From: Bathynomus jamesi
Taxonomy: Eukaryota; Arthropoda; Malacostraca; Isopoda; Cirolanidae
Direction of reading: 5' to 3'
Assembly (NCBI GenBank): GCA_023014485.1
Contig: JAJOZX010005615.1
Location: 1 to 64,000, forward strand
Length of the DNA: 64,000 nt
The first letter of the stretch is position 1. Every line of letters starts with the position of its first letter. Shown here one piece after another: positions 1 through 11,629 of this stretch. The notes under the pieces were generated by a model. That model saw only the letters and a program-made list of their open reading frames with translations. It was not told where the DNA came from and ran no database searches. A program made the translations under genes and the position numbers.

Positions 1-891
1 CCAAAACCATGGGTCGTCTTATAGGCCAGATACAAAAAAAAGTGACCTTAAAATTCTACTCAAAATACCAATAGATAGGTTCAATGATACAATTTATTAG
101 GTAATTTTAACTTTATTTAATTTTTTTTTTAAAACAGTGACCAAAATTCTACGTAGGTTCTAGGTATTCTAAGTAGGTAATTTTACTTAGTTATTAGGTA
201 ATTTATTAGGTAATTTTAATTTTACTTTATTTATTATTCATTATCTTCATCGTCTGAGGCAAGGAGCTCGTCAAACACATCCTGAGTCTCACTGTTTACA
301 TTGTCGTCGTACGGGTCCCAGTCTGAATCTGGTGAGTCGGCTTCGGCTTCGTCGTCAGTGTCCCACAAGAAATCATCCTCCGTACCATCTATTGCATTAG
401 AGATACCGCACTTTTTGAAAGATTTTATTACAGTCTCTACCTACCTTCTCTACCTTCGAACATTTTTTCTTTGCCATTTTTCTTAAAACATCTTCATTCT
501 TTTCCACTCTCTTACCATCTTCTCAGTTATGTCAAATGTCCTTGCAGCAGCACAGTTGTTCCATTCTTTGGCAGTTCAATGACTTTTAACTTAAAACTTG
601 CTTCATACTTTCTTCGTTTTACTGGTGGCTCCATGGGCACAATTTGAATAAAATTTTTGAACTGCTTTGGACAGAAGCTATCAACAGACTGAACCGTGAG
701 TCTGAGTCGCTTTGTGAGGATGCTTCACCCACCTACCGGCCACGCCCACCATTTGAGTCAACACGACTCAAATTTTGGGGGTCGTCTTATACCACAGATA
801 TGAGCTTAACCCATGAAATTTAGACTGAATTTTGGGCCTCGTCTTATCCGAAGGTCGCCTTATCCACCGAAATATACGGTAATTGTATTTA
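1..891 (-). mobile_element. pogo/Tigger-type element, internally deleted, left end off window
   Basis: Encloses a pogo-type transposase remnant on the minus strand. The right end at about 840-891 reads through GTCTTATCC and CCGAAATATACGGTA, the style of terminus seen in pogo/Tigger elements. The motif GGGTCGTCTTATA occurs near position 11 and again near 779, so the subterminal sequence is repeated. The matching left terminus is not present and must lie before the window. Family assignment rests on the coding remnant; exact ends are inferred. Confidence 0.6.
234..634 (-). pseudogene. pogo/Tigger transposase, N-terminus fused to C-terminal tail
   Basis: Starting at the ATG at 634-632 the minus strand reads MEPPVKRRKYEASFKLKVIE, a typical N-terminal helix-turn-helix of pogo-family transposases, which bind the terminal repeats. 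It then frameshifts. The lower end reads IKSFKKCGISNAIDGTEDD and then a long acidic tail ending at a TAA at 236-234, which is the usual C-terminus of this family. The whole DDE catalytic core between these parts is missing, so this is a deletion derivative that could only move with help from another copy. A CENPB/jerky-type host gene is possible but the frameshift and flanking repeats argue against it. Confidence 0.7.
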
Positions 892-959
892 TATTTGGTA
901 GGTGTAATTTAAGAAACAAGTCACTAGCAAAAATTACTTTAATTACAGTAAATACAGTT

Positions 960-1519
960 ACCAATTACAGTGACTAATCAGAATATCTGTCTGTGCACTA
1001 TCGCTTAATTCATTACCAAATGACGGGCGGTAGTTTCATACCGAGATCTTTTGTCATGTGATCTCTCATTGTGGACATGGGGACTGCAAGTTCTTGTGAT
1101 CGTTTCCGAAGTGTTTTTTCCGGTGAACGAGCCACCAATCACACCTTCACATTGTTCTGCTCGCGTTGTTGGTCTTCCCGACCTTGGTCTGTTCTTAATG
1201 GAGGTAGTTTGAAACAGCTTTCTCTCCCAGCGTAATACCGTGTGTTTGGTGTGCAGCCTTATTGAATCTTGTGTGAAATCATTCTGGATATCATGCATCG
1301 TTTTGCCAGTATGTGACCTTTGATGAGCCCATGTGGTCATCACTATCCTTTCCTCCAGACTGTAAGTGAACTGGTTTGCCATTGCACACATCTCTAATAC
1401 TTGGAAAAGAAAAAATGTCAATGAATCACATATAAATTCAATTAATCGCACAAAAATAAAATTGTTATTATAATTGTACATTTTGTAGGGAGTGATGGGA
1501 TTTTTTAGAACACCCTGTA
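960..1519 (-). mobile_element. Mariner-type element, 5-prime part only
   Basis: The start-codon side keeps a terminal repeat: positions 1500-1519 read TTTTTTAGAACACCCTGTA, the inverse of the TACAGGGTGTTCT terminus seen in other mariners here. The opposite end near 960-1005 has no matching repeat, so the element looks truncated. It encloses the N-terminal transposase relic at 1005-1382. Confidence 0.55.
1005..1382 (-). pseudogene. Mariner transposase, DNA-binding N-terminus
   Basis: From the ATG at 1382 the reading frame gives MANQFTYSLEERIVMTTWAH, then a KNRPRSGRPTTR stretch. This is the paired helix-turn-helix layout (DUF4817-like HTH, then a GRP linker) of an arthropod mariner subgroup. 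The frame ends near 1005 without a catalytic D motif, so only the DNA-binding part remains. A pyrimidine tract ending in CCAAG lies about 15 bases before the ATG, resembling a 3-prime splice site. Confidence 0.6.
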
Positions 1520-1536
1520 CAAGCCATTAGTAAGCA

Positions 1537-2600
1537 ATGGGTCGTCGTGGTAAAAAGCTGTCTACCGATCTTAAGAGATCTGTTATTGCTGCACACGAGT
1601 CTAGAAAAAGTCATAGGAACTCGTAAACGATTGCTGCAGTTACAAAGAAATGGAAAGGCTTTGGAACAATCAAAACTCTATCAAGAGTAAACAACCTTGC
1701 AAGATTTCAAAGCGTACAGCTTGGCGGATTGAAAGATGACTGCTGCGAATCCACGAGTGACTGCAGGTGATATTTGCCAAACGTTAAGACTGACTAAAAT
1801 CGATGTCCAATTGTCCATCCCTCTGCTGTACGTCGTACATTGAGAAAGAATGGTCTACATGGAAGAGTTACAAGAAGAAAATCAATCTCTGCTACGAAAA
1901 GCGCACAAAGAAGCTCGTTTAACATATGCCAAGGATCATAAAAATGATGGATTTTCATTCTGGAAAAAAGTTCTCTGAACAGACGAGATCAAAATTGAAT
2001 TATTCAGAAACAACGAGCAACGGTATGTTTGGTGAAAATCAAATACTACATTCGGGGAAAAAAATCCCACCTACAGTAAAACATGGTGGTAGTAGTTTGC
2101 TTCTTCGGTGATGCTTTAGTGCAGGGGTGGCGAACCTTTTTACAGTCGCGTGCCAGAAAAACCTGTAAACCATAAAAAAAAATTCGGGTGCCCACCAAAG
2201 TTTATAGAAGTATATTACACCAAATTATAAACATTAACTCTATTATTTTATACTTATTTTTTAGATAACAATTTCTATGGTCAAGACGAGGTACTGCAAC
2301 AAAATGACGATCCAAAACATAAAAGTTGGAGCACCATGAAATAGCTTTAACCAAAGAATTTCAAGCTTCTCCAGTGGCTCAGTCAAAGCCCAGATCACAA
2401 TTTCAGTGAGAATTTATGGTATGATTTGAAAAAAAACTGTTCTCAAGAGAACCCCTTCCAATATGAATGAATTGCAACATTTTTCTTTAGAAGAATGGGC
2501 TAAAATATTTACTGAGAGGTGTCGAAACCTTGTAAAAATACTCAAAATGAATCACTGAAATTACTGAAGCAAAAGGTGGACACACAAAATATTAAATAAT
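1537..2600 (+). pseudogene. Tc1-like transposase, heavily decayed
   Basis: From the ATG at 1537 the sequence reads MGRRGKKLSTDLKRSVIAAH and then stops and shifts frame repeatedly. Later pieces match a Tc1 transposase in order: an HPSAVRRTLRKNGLHGR segment (HTH2) near 1812-1870, FWKKVL plus a DE pair near 1960-1990, and SENLWYDLKK near 2410-2430, which matches the third catalytic region. The order and spacing fit a roughly 340-residue Tc1 protein. A hAT-type MITE end sits inside it near 2122. It cannot encode an active enzyme. Confidence 0.6.
2122..2270. mobile_element. hAT-type MITE fragment
   Basis: The sequence CAGGGGTGGCGAACC at 2122 is the kind of terminus carried by many non-autonomous hAT elements. 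It interrupts the Tc1-like relic, whose coding similarity resumes near 2265-2300. I cannot find a clear right terminus or an 8-bp duplication, so the right boundary is approximate. Confidence 0.35.
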
Positions 2601-2815
2601 TTTGTAAATAAATATACAAAAACTTTTACATTTTAGCTTTTTATTTTCCTCAAGTTCTTTGATGTTTTGCACTATATGTTGGAATTGAACCAATTTTTTT
2701 TATTTGTTAAATTTTTCCAAACGAACGGTAAACTTTTATAAGTATCCTATGCAAGGAACAAAAGATTAAGACGAATATAACAGAAATATTTCTCTGTACG
2801 AATACTTATGAGCGC

Positions 2816-2816
<1 letters not shown>

Positions 2817-2860
<44 letters not shown>
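2817..2860. repeat. (TA)n microsatellite
   Basis: A run of alternating TA directly abuts the left terminal repeat of the next small MITE. A second (TA)n run lies at 3084-3119 on its other side. Confidence 0.9.
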
Positions 2861-2861
<1 letters not shown>

Positions 2862-2863
<2 letters not shown>

Positions 2864-3082
2864 GGTGAACCAAAGTAGGTGGACAGTAGGTTGAATACGG
2901 TTTGTGTTATATTATATTATAACTATGGTGTTCATTATAACTATGGTGTTTGTGTTTTATTATATTAAATATTATAACTAAATTTATTTAAATTTTATTT
3001 TGTATTATAGTATACAAAAAAATTAAATATGTATTCTCAAAATAAACGTTATCATTTACTGTCACCTACATTTGGTTCACCC
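2862..3082. mobile_element. 220-bp TIR MITE between two (TA)n arrays
   Basis: The left end reads GGTGAACCAAAGTAGGTG and the right end is its inverse, CACCTACATTTGGTTCACC. The interior has no reading frame and contains a short tandem duplication of TATAACTATGGTGTT near 2920-2955. Size, terminal repeats and TA-rich flanks fit a Tc1/mariner-type MITE. Confidence 0.65.
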
Positions 3083-3119
3083 TATATATATATATATAGA
3101 TATATATATATATATATAT

Positions 3120-3963
3120 GAGGACGTTATATAAGGAACTTATTATATCGGAGAATCGTGTTAACATTGGTTATAATGACATTTCAACCGAAATTTACTG
3201 CAAAATGTTCATTCAAAAGTTTCACCATTATTATTAGACTTGAGTCATTTAAAAAAAAGGGGAGAACTAAAGGGATTTTAATTAAGTTAACACAACGAGA
3301 CAATGAGAAACAAAGAAATTAAAAGAAGTGTCGTGATTAAAACCTTAATCCATTTTATCATGTGGGCATTCAGCTTTGAATTTACCGCTCGCTACTTCAC
3401 GTCATTCATATTCCCGTTCACAGCTCGAAAGTGGGAATGCTCTTACTGGGAGTTGCAAATCTGGAAAAAAGTGTTCTCTGATTTGGTAAAAGATAAAAAG
3501 AAGTGTGTGACGTAGTTGCGGGCCTGAGGGGAACTTTCTTTGAAAAAAATAAACTTAAAGTAAGAAATCCCTAGATTGGGGATGGAAATGGGTCGAGTTG
3601 GGATTCTTCAGATTCTTCATTTTTGGACGAACAATGAAATGGGAATGATGAGACTGGGGAGAGAACAGTTATAGACAGCGCACGAATCTTGTTTATCGCA
3701 CTGGAAAAATGGGTCTCATCCCATTCTATGCCATTCCCATTCTAGGCCATTCCCATTAGAGGCAATTCCCATTCTATGTCATTTAAATTATAGGCAATTC
3801 CCATTCTCTGCCATTCCCACTTCATGTTATTTTCACTCCTACCACTTCCCACTTTGGTTCCGGTTAGGTTACGATTGGTTAGGTTATGATTGCTTAGGTT
3901 ACAATAAGTTAGGTGCTGATTGGTTAGGCTACTGGTAGGTTAGGTGCTGATTGGTTAGGCTAA
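3120..3963. other. AT-rich spacer with degenerate CATTCCCATTC repeats
   Basis: No convincing gene. A short open frame at 3303-3515 matches nothing I know. From 3715 to 3840 units such as GCCATTCCCATTCTA repeat imperfectly about six times. From 3845 to 3960 GGTTAGGTTACGATT-like units follow. The 3835-3960 part resembles, in inverse orientation, 39045-39115 next to the long-TIR MITE, so this may be an older copy of that family. Confidence 0.5.
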
Positions 3964-3964
3964 T

Positions 3965-4165
3965 GGGATCAATGAAAGGAAGCCATCCCCAGTCTTCTTT
4001 AGTTAGCTTTATAAGGCTAACTAACGAAAATATAACGACCTAACCTAACCAATCGTCAAGGGCGTACAGTTGACCTAACGATTGGTTAGGTTAGATCGTG
4101 ATATTTTCGTTAGTTAGCCTTATAAAGCTAACTAAGAAGGGGGGGTGGCTTTCTTTCATTGATCC
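3965..4165. repeat. 200-bp palindrome (hairpin-forming)
   Basis: The sequence from GGATCAATGAAAGGAAGCC at 3965 is mirrored by GGCTTTCTTTCATTGATCC ending at 4165. Both arms contain TTAGTTAGC-TTTATAA-type blocks, and the centre holds GATTGGTTAGGTTAG. The central block with ATATTTTCGTTAG recurs in another palindrome at 13632-13752. It is probably a MITE or the core of one. Confidence 0.7.
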
Positions 4166-4411
4166 TGCTAATGTTAGGTTAGGTTATTATTGCTTAAAAT
4201 AAGTTAGGTTAGGAAATATTAGCTATTCCCATTTGACACCATTTCAGCGACGAAAACATTGCGTCCCAAATGAAGACACGCTTTTGTCAAATATGGATTT
4301 TTCACATTTGGTCATTTTTGGCAACCAAACAATTTACTATTTATTTTACATATTGTACCCAAATATTTTATGGAATTGAGTTTGTTTTATTTATTTATAT
4401 ACATATAAAAG

Positions 4412-4462
<51 letters not shown>

Positions 4463-6752
4463 CGTTAGGATTAAGAGTATTAAAGTTTGAGAGTTGTGAA
4501 AAATTTAATGATCTTCGGAACTGCTGTCAAATCCAAGGCCTAAAAGGATATTCCGGAAATACTTCTCGAAACAAATTGGACAAGTTCCGTACAAACGAAA
4601 CACTTCCTGAAAATCAGAACGTCTGTTTCTCTTAGTTTCACATTCATATGTTAATTTTATCGTGTTATATTCCCGAAGCTTCATTTTTATAACATCACAT
4701 TTATTGGGAATTTATAAATGAAGAATCAAGGAAATATCAAGGAAAAATACTTTGCTTTATTTAATGGTGTGAGGATGTTGCAGTAAACATTTTCCCTTTA
4801 AATGTGTCGAAATAGATAAATGTGGTGGTGACAGATGGAGGGTTTTGGGGCCAAAGATATTTTGAAATAATTCGGTCACAAAAGAGGGATTCAATATGGG
4901 TCATTCATCTCTGTGATGTGGGGCATATTGCACCACCTTATGTTGAAATTAGCTCTCTCTAACTCCCTTGTCGACGAACAAATTCAAGACTTCATCTGAT
5001 ATGGAAATATAGCAATCGATTTACTTCAACAGACCCAACATTAAAAAAAAAAAGCTGCAGCGCAACATGGCAAACACCATTTGGTTAAATCCTGCATGGA
5101 TGTATTGTGGCACAAACAGTTTCGACAACACGCAACGCTGGGTTTATTGTTACACATACAAAACAAAGAAACCATTCCTCTTATCAATTGTGATTCAAAT
5201 GGATCAAGCATGGCTGAACCTTGGTTCATGATAAGTTTCACCGTCATAAGTGATTAGCCCAATAAAAAATCACCATGTATTTATATAAACAGTGTACGTT
5301 GATGTTTCGTCACTTTTCAAGCATAAAAAAAAAAGGAATTAATCTTAAAACTAATTTTAGAATAAATTTTAACGCGTAAAGGAATGTAAACTAGTCTGAA
5401 AAATGCGTTCCACAAAATAGCAATTTTTAATTTTTTTTGTTCATAATAATAATGAGCTTTAGAAAGAACAGAACAAGAATAGCACCAAAACCATTTGGCG
5501 TTAAAAATTCAAAGTTGAAAAAACAAAAAAAATATTATGAACTTAGCTTTCTGAAATGAATAATAGCGATTTTGAAGTGTTTAATAACTATTTCAAATAG
5601 CTGAGAACTGTACTTTGATGTTTCAAATATATAAAGGTGTAGAAATTAAACATTCCATTTGTATAACAAGTTAGTTTTCTATTCTTTACGCCTAGACGCA
5701 TGCACATTGTGGTTAAAAATACTTTGAATTCGTGACGCAGAGTTTATTCAGTGTTTGTATTTATAGGCTATCTCGAAAAGAGGAGGAAAACAGGGGTCTT
5801 TTTGGTTTGAAGCACTGTGAAAAAAACAAAAAGATCTGTGCATTTATTCCATGCAGGTTACGTCTTCTAAATGTCTTTCATGCATTTATTAATTTTATTT
5901 ATTCGGCTAGGCCTTCGCTAGTAAAGTCTTTCAACATTAAGAACCAGCCTGTGACCCTGAACCTAGCCTTACCTAGACCTCTTGGTATACAGTAGGCCTA
6001 CCCAAGGTTCAGTCTGCAAGTTAGACAGCCTATACTGATAAAAGACAGTGATAAATTAGAAAGAGTTTGGTTAGTTGCAACCAAAATGAGTTCGAACTAA
6101 GAAGTAAAATAATTGAGGAAAATTTAGTTGAAACTAGATATGAGTATGTAAATTATTTGATAATATAGAGAATCAGTTACAAGAAGAAATAAATATACTC
6201 ATAAATTGAAAATCAAATTTTTTTAAGAGTAATGCTGTTAAAGCAATTCTTTTCATGTAAACTTAAACTTAAACTCCTTAAATTTTCATACATTAGACAT
6301 TTCATTGTCAGATAATTCATTAGACACTGAGGATTAGATCTACAGAAGCTAAGGCTAACAAAGACCCTAAGATCCACTCTAAGGTTAGCACGAGAGAAAG
6401 GAAAGCGTAGGGGGTTAAAAGAGGAGAATAAGGGGTTAAGTAAGTAACAAAACCTATCATTCGTGGGTTAACATTCATTCAAAAAAAGAGAAAGAAAGAC
6501 ACCATCATCATCCGCCGGCCACTGCCGACAAGTCGGAAAAATAGTCGCAGAGAATAGGAAAGGGGTGAAAGATGAAAAGAAGTAAAATAAGAACGCTTAC
6601 AAACTATGCAAACACAGCTTAACTCAACAAGGTCATACCATGCAAACCACAGACATGCCAAGTAAAGAGAGATAAAAAAAACAAAGTAGGAAGACTATAA
6701 CAAAATGTGGGTTAGTTTCCGGTACGAGCAACATCTACGTTCGTGTTAGTCT
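4166..6752. other. Spacer without recognisable gene
   Basis: Contains a (TA)n run at 4412-4459 that creates an artificial IYIY frame. Short open frames at 5041-5247 (minus), 5732-5995 and 6479-6661 (minus) lack any family signature. A segment near 6335-6400 containing GACCCTAAGATCCACT recurs near 20145-20170, so part of this is an unnamed dispersed repeat. Confidence 0.5.
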
Positions 6753-8240
6753 AATTTTTTTTTTTTAAATAATTTTATTGCTGGCATATCACACGCTGGC
6801 ATGTCACAAGCTGGCATTAATCGTCAACAGACTCATCCTCGACCATTGCCTCCAGAGCTCCTGTTGCTAATTGTTTTATTATTTTAAACAACGTTAATAT
6901 TTTAAAAATGCCTGTCTGAACGGTTCTTCAACATATTAACGCTGGTAGAGTTCACGACGGACGCGGGAAGATTATTCCATTTATCAATTTCTTTAAACGT
7001 AAAAACGTTTTTAGTGATGTTAGTAATGAATCGTGTGCCACGCACCTTAAATCCGTTATTACGAGTATTGCTATTATCGAAAGTGAACAGTTTGTCAAAA
7101 TTTACGTTATCGATTTTATTAACGATTTTAAAAACTTCAATAAGCTCCCCCCCTTTATCTCCTAGTTTCGAGTGAATGCAAGTCTAACTCTTTAATCCTA
7201 TCTTCGTAAGACTTGTTGCGCAATGTCGGAATTAGTTTCGTGGCGCGACGCTGAACCCTTTCCAACCTATCAATATCCTCACGCAAATACGGACACCAAA
7301 ACTGAACGGCATATTCTAAATGAGGCCTGACTAGGGATTTGTAAAGGTGCAATATAAATTCAAAATTACGCGCTATGAAGCCTAACATCCTATTAGCTTT
7401 TGCGCAAGACTCCAGGCACTGGTTCCTAACTTTTAAATCCTTAGATACGTGTACGCCTAAATGTACTTCCTCGTCAACGCTCGCTAACTGTCTATTGTCC
7501 ATCATGTAAGTGTAATTATTGTTACGAGAACCTATATGCAAAACTTTACATTTGTCTACGTTAAATTGCATCTGCCACTTATCCGTCCACTCCATAATCC
7601 TATTTACATCGTCTTGGAGCCTATTTGTATCGTCCACGTTAACAACTTTACCGCCTATTTTAGTATCGTCCGCGAATTTTGACACGTTACTGGTCAAGCC
7701 TACATCGATGTCGTTAATGTAGATCACGAATAGCAATGGGCCTAACACTGAACCCTGTGGGACACCACTACCTACATCCAACCACCCCGATTCACTACCA
7801 TTAACAACGACCCTCTGTTTCCTGGCACGAAGCCATTCCTCTAACCAGTTAGCTACCTGACCGCGTATACCGTGTGCTTTAACCTTGGCAATTAATCTTC
7901 TATGCGGAACTGTATCGAACGTTTTTTAAAGTCTAAATAAATAACGTCAGCTGCTCTATGCCTATCGTATTCGCGCACTATTTCATTATAAAACTCTAAC
8001 AATTAGTTAAACAAGATTTATGGCGTCGAAACCCATGCTGACTACTATTAATCAAATCGCGACTTTCTAAGTGATCGACGATACTATCCCTAACTACGGA
8101 TTCCAAAATTTTACCGACAATTGACGTTAAGCTAATAGGCCTATAATTGCTAGCTACTGTGCGGTCGCACTTTTTAAAAATGATGATGATGACGCTGATG
8201 ATGATTTTCATTATCATTATTGCCCACATTAACAAGTTCT
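6753..8240 (-). mobile_element. LINE, CR1/Jockey-type, 5-prime truncated
   Basis: A reverse-transcriptase frame runs on the minus strand and the 3-prime end stops at a T-run at 6755-6766 on the plus strand, which is a poly(A) tail on the element strand. Just before the tail, the motif GCTGGCAT(A/G)TCACA is repeated. No endonuclease region is seen, so the copy is 5-prime truncated near 8240. Confidence 0.75.
6890..8170 (-). pseudogene. LINE reverse transcriptase (fragmented ORF2)
   Basis: Copies RNA into DNA at the insertion site. In order the minus strand shows NYRPISLTSIVGKILE and HGFRRHKSCLTN (fingers/palm, about 8000-8150), a DFKK...FDTVPHR palm A motif broken by a one-base loss near 7925, GVPQGSVLGPLLF at 7720-7760, the catalytic FADDTKI (about 7660-7690), then thumb sequence LGVHVSKDLKV and LVRPHLEYAVQFWCP. 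A stop near 7155 ends the long frame, but similarity continues to about 6890 (NNLPASVVNS). At least three lesions make it inactive. The thumb pattern is CR1-like. Confidence 0.8.
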
Positions 8241-8578
8241 TATTCTTTTTATTAATTCCAGACAGGACATCCTTGTTATTCTCTAAGTTCGATCAACGAA
8301 TAAGTTCCGCCCAGAGTTCCACGGAGAAATAATTGTCACGTGGACAAAAATCTTAGGCTGCGGTTACACTGCATGCGTTTTCGTACGAGCAAAGCTTCTG
8401 ACGAATTCGGGTGTATTCATCAGAATTCGTACGAACTGATTAAGCGTGTACAATCGAATAGAAGTGGTTACAGTACTTGATATGCGATCGTCAGATTTCG
8501 TCCGAACACGTCCATTCGCATTTTCTGTTCAAACTATGTTGTTTTGTTTATCAGATTTTTCAGTGTCAATTTGATATC

Positions 8579-8692
8579 ATGAAGGTCAAGATGAACTGTG
8601 GGAAATTAATTACACATGTTCAAGAAAGACGTGAATTGTGGGATCTAAAACACAAATCATACTCTAATCGAGATATTGTTAAGAGACTGTGA
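8579..8692 (+). pseudogene. MADF-domain protein of the Harbinger element, N-terminal part
   Basis: From the ATG at 8579 the frame reads CGKLITHVQERRELWDLKH and then YSNRDIVKRL, the start of a MADF (Myb/SANT-like) DNA-binding domain that PIF/Harbinger elements encode beside the transposase. The next codon is TGA where the family has tryptophan, and the similarity (IEITEEMN) continues in frame after it until the mariner insertion at 8749. So one nonsense change and one insertion broke it. Confidence 0.7.
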
Positions 8693-9139
8693 ATAGAAAT
8701 AACGGAGGAAATGAATACTACGAATAAGTTGTGAATTATAATAAAGTACAGGGTGATTCAAAAGTCAGGTTACACAGAGAAATACTGTATTATTAGGGTG
8801 TGTCAATTTGGGAGGTGAAAATTAATTTTTGCCAATTCCTTCACTGAGGGGTTTTAAAAATATGTTTTTGGATGTGAAGAATTCAAATCTGCTATTATTT
8901 TTGTGATTGCTCAACACTTAGCTTGGTAAATCTACGTTTGATTAAAAAGCACATAAATTGCTCTCGGAAAACAACATTTATTAATTTTAGCTTCTCAAAA
9001 TGTCAGGTAATGCTATAAAAAATTTAGTTTCTCTGCATAAAACATATCCTAGTAATCATAAAACATATCCTTGTAATCATAAAACAACATTAGAAAGTAA
9101 TGACATCAGTAAAAAAAAATATTTAAACAACAAGTTTCA

Positions 9140-11504
9140 TCAAGTCTTGCTTTGATTCTTGGACATCAGCCGCCGACTTGCTTCTTGGCCTCTGATATAG
9201 CCCTCACGTTTCACATGTGTATACACCCTGCCTGCTGCCTCTGTGACTTGTTTCACACACCTCTCTATTGACTGAGCATGACAGGGCCACTGTGGAACTT
9301 GCATAGGCTTGTCAAAGAACTTCTTTACTTCCGCTGTAGTCAGTTTACATGTCAAAAGGAGGTTCAAATACCCCGTCAGACCAGTCTGTCAGCTCCAACA
9401 CTGAAGAAGCACTGGGGTTGATGGAAGGTGTCTTCCTGGGACGTACAGAAAGATCTCCAAGTGCGTCATCATCTCCACCCCTCATGTCAACAATCTTTTT
9501 GACACCAGCTCTCCTCTCCTCACTGTCATCTGAGCATAAGAGTGTCTGGATTATCATATCGCTGAATGCATACCATGCTGAGCGCTTGATGGTTGGCAAA
9601 ACAGCATCCACTACAGCCTTCTTTTGCAGCCTAACTAGCCGCAGCTGAAACAAGATGTGGCGTGGCCCTTCCACCCAAGAGTGTTTTACTTTGATGTTGA
9701 ACCAACAGGGGTAGTACACATCAACAATGTATTCCACTATCAGTCTTAAGTTGTTGAGGGTTTTGCCTTTAAGGCCATGTTTTGAAACCCATATGCGACA
9801 AAGCCTGTTTGCTGTTGTCAACCACCTTGAATGGCTCACTGGACCAATTTCAAGAAGGGCCAGATCTGTGGGAAGTTCTCCTGTCCTTATGGCCTGTGTG
9901 ATCATATACCCGTACGCTTAATCAGTAGAGAGATCCTTTACGACATTGTCACTCAGTGAAGTAAGAGGCTCTCCAATTGAGAGTTTGGTGAATGAAGGAT
10001 CAATTTCAAGTTCGGTTGCAGTGTCTAGCATCTTGCCAATGTTACCTGTCCACTTGTTGTTAGACAAGGTCTTCCCATCCAGTGCTGTGATCAAGTGTCG
10101 CAGGGGTAACTCGTTAGTGTGGAGGGCACAAACCAACCAGATCAGCTTACGGCAAAGCTTGACCTCTACCCAATGCATGGAACCACCCTCCCAGCCAGTG
10201 TTAACATTTGTAGAATCACCTCCAATGGCCTGCAGGCTTTTATCAATGCCCTTCTTCTTCATGAAATCTACAAGATTATCAGCAATAACTTCAGCAGGTT
10301 TTTTTTCTGTTGAGCCTTTCTCAGGAGTGAAGTGGTAGAGATATCTTCCACCTGGCTCACTGCACACAGAATAATGCTCTTCTTTGATGATGCTGGGGAA
10401 CTGACGATCTGAATTGTCTGCTTTCAGCATAACTTTAGTTGTATCTTGACGGCCGTCAAAGAAGATGCAGTCAATTTCACCCTTCTTACAAAGATCATCA
10501 AATTCCTGATCCAGGGATCTCATAACTTTTTCTTGGGCCCTCTTGACTTTATTGTGATCAACTACAAGTCTCTTGTCTTCTTCGGTGATCAAGCCAGCAT
10601 CCATAAAGGCAGCAGTGGTGATGGCAGCTGTGGCACGCAGGCCAACACCATATCTGATGCTATGCATAGCAACATTAGGTATTTTTAATGTGTTGTACTC
10701 TGGCTTTTTATTGGAAGTTGAAGACGTGCTTGGTATTTCTAATGTCACTTCATAACTTCCATCCTTTCCATCTTGAGCATCAGCTATTTGTTCTTCATTT
10801 TCATCATCAGAGAAAATTATTTCATTTGATGGCATTGAAACATCCTGCTTACTTGTCTGCTTATATTCAGCAAGCCTTCTTCTTTCGTCTTCTTGCCGCT
10901 TCTGCTTTTTGACTTGTCTGTTGTGCTCAGGTTGATCTGGCAAGCCAATCTGATGTGGTCCAATAGAACCAGACTTGTCTCTCTGACCTTTAATGAAAGC
11001 AAGTTCCTTCACAGGGATCTTCATCTCCCTAGGGCATGTACAGTTAATGTGAGTTTCATTTTTGCAACCAGCACCTGCAAGGCAGCCAAATTCAGAGCAG
11101 AGAACAATTTTACACTTGCAACTGAGGATGTCAAAAAGGTTGTCAAGTTTTGCAATGAAAGCCTCTTTGACATGTAGCTTTCCTCTCCCAAGAGATATGT
11201 TTTTGGCCGGCTCCCAGCTCTCTTGGATCTTGTTTAAGATTGTGACTCGTGAATTTACAACGGGGGCTACAAAAGAACTGTTTGCTCGTTCCCACTTTTC
11301 AAGCACTTTAGGGTAAATGTCCTTTGCAAGACTGGCTGCTGGGTAGTTTCTCACATCCTCACCACTTTGTTCTCTTAGCAGTAGCCCATATTTCAGAACG
11401 TCTCGCAGAGTTGGGAGTTCAGAGGGCAACAACTCTCTACCAGTTCCAATTAGGTTGCTCATATGTGTGAATGTCCCCAGTCTTGTCCTCCTTTTAGAAG
11501 CCAT
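9140..11504 (-). pseudogene. hAT-like putative transposase, nearly whole (copy 1)
   Basis: A true ATG at 11504-11502 opens a 528-residue frame. Visible parts: a cysteine cluster at residues 129-158 (CKC, CTC and others) likely to bind metal, a charged KKQKRQEDERRR linker near 200, then an RNase H-like pattern: FFDGRQD (D350), GGDSTNVNTGW (D430) and CALHTNELPLRHL (C459, H462). The D / GDSTN / CxxH order and a later SRWLTTANR resemble hAT transposases, but I do not know a named family with this signature. TAA at 9920-9918 replaces the Gln of the copy at 21280. The frame resumes directly (9905-9345), then shifts near 9360 and ends near 9140. Two lesions in about 780 codons suggest recent loss. 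Confidence 0.7.
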
Positions 11505-11629
11505 TGTAGGTCAATTCCCACTGGTTAGGATGGTAGCACTGACGGACAAGTAATCTTCAGGCCACTGATGAATATGTTTCAACCTGTGAAATAAGCAAAA
11601 ACAGCAGTGCATTATATATACAGCATATA

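Noticed and set aside
3845..4230. Interstitial telomere (TTAGG-like units)
   Set aside because: Units are irregular, interspersed with GATT and recur inside a TIR element at 39030-39090 and a palindrome at 13690; they belong to mobile elements.
4270..4635. Open frame of 121 codons
   Set aside because: Its middle is an IYIY stretch from a (TA)n array and neither side shows a family signature; it is an artefact of the repeat. The same holds for frames at 28479, 29995, 31425, 31490, 31892, 44132 and 50198.
5041..5247. Cysteine-rich small secreted protein (minus)
   Set aside because: It ends in a poly-A-derived KKK/FFF stretch, has no signal peptide, and no neighbouring exon could be seen.
9349..11316. 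Plus-strand frames opposite the hAT-like gene
   Set aside because: They are shadows of the minus-strand gene, without own signatures; likewise the plus-strand frames at 21826-22662 and 62141-63532.
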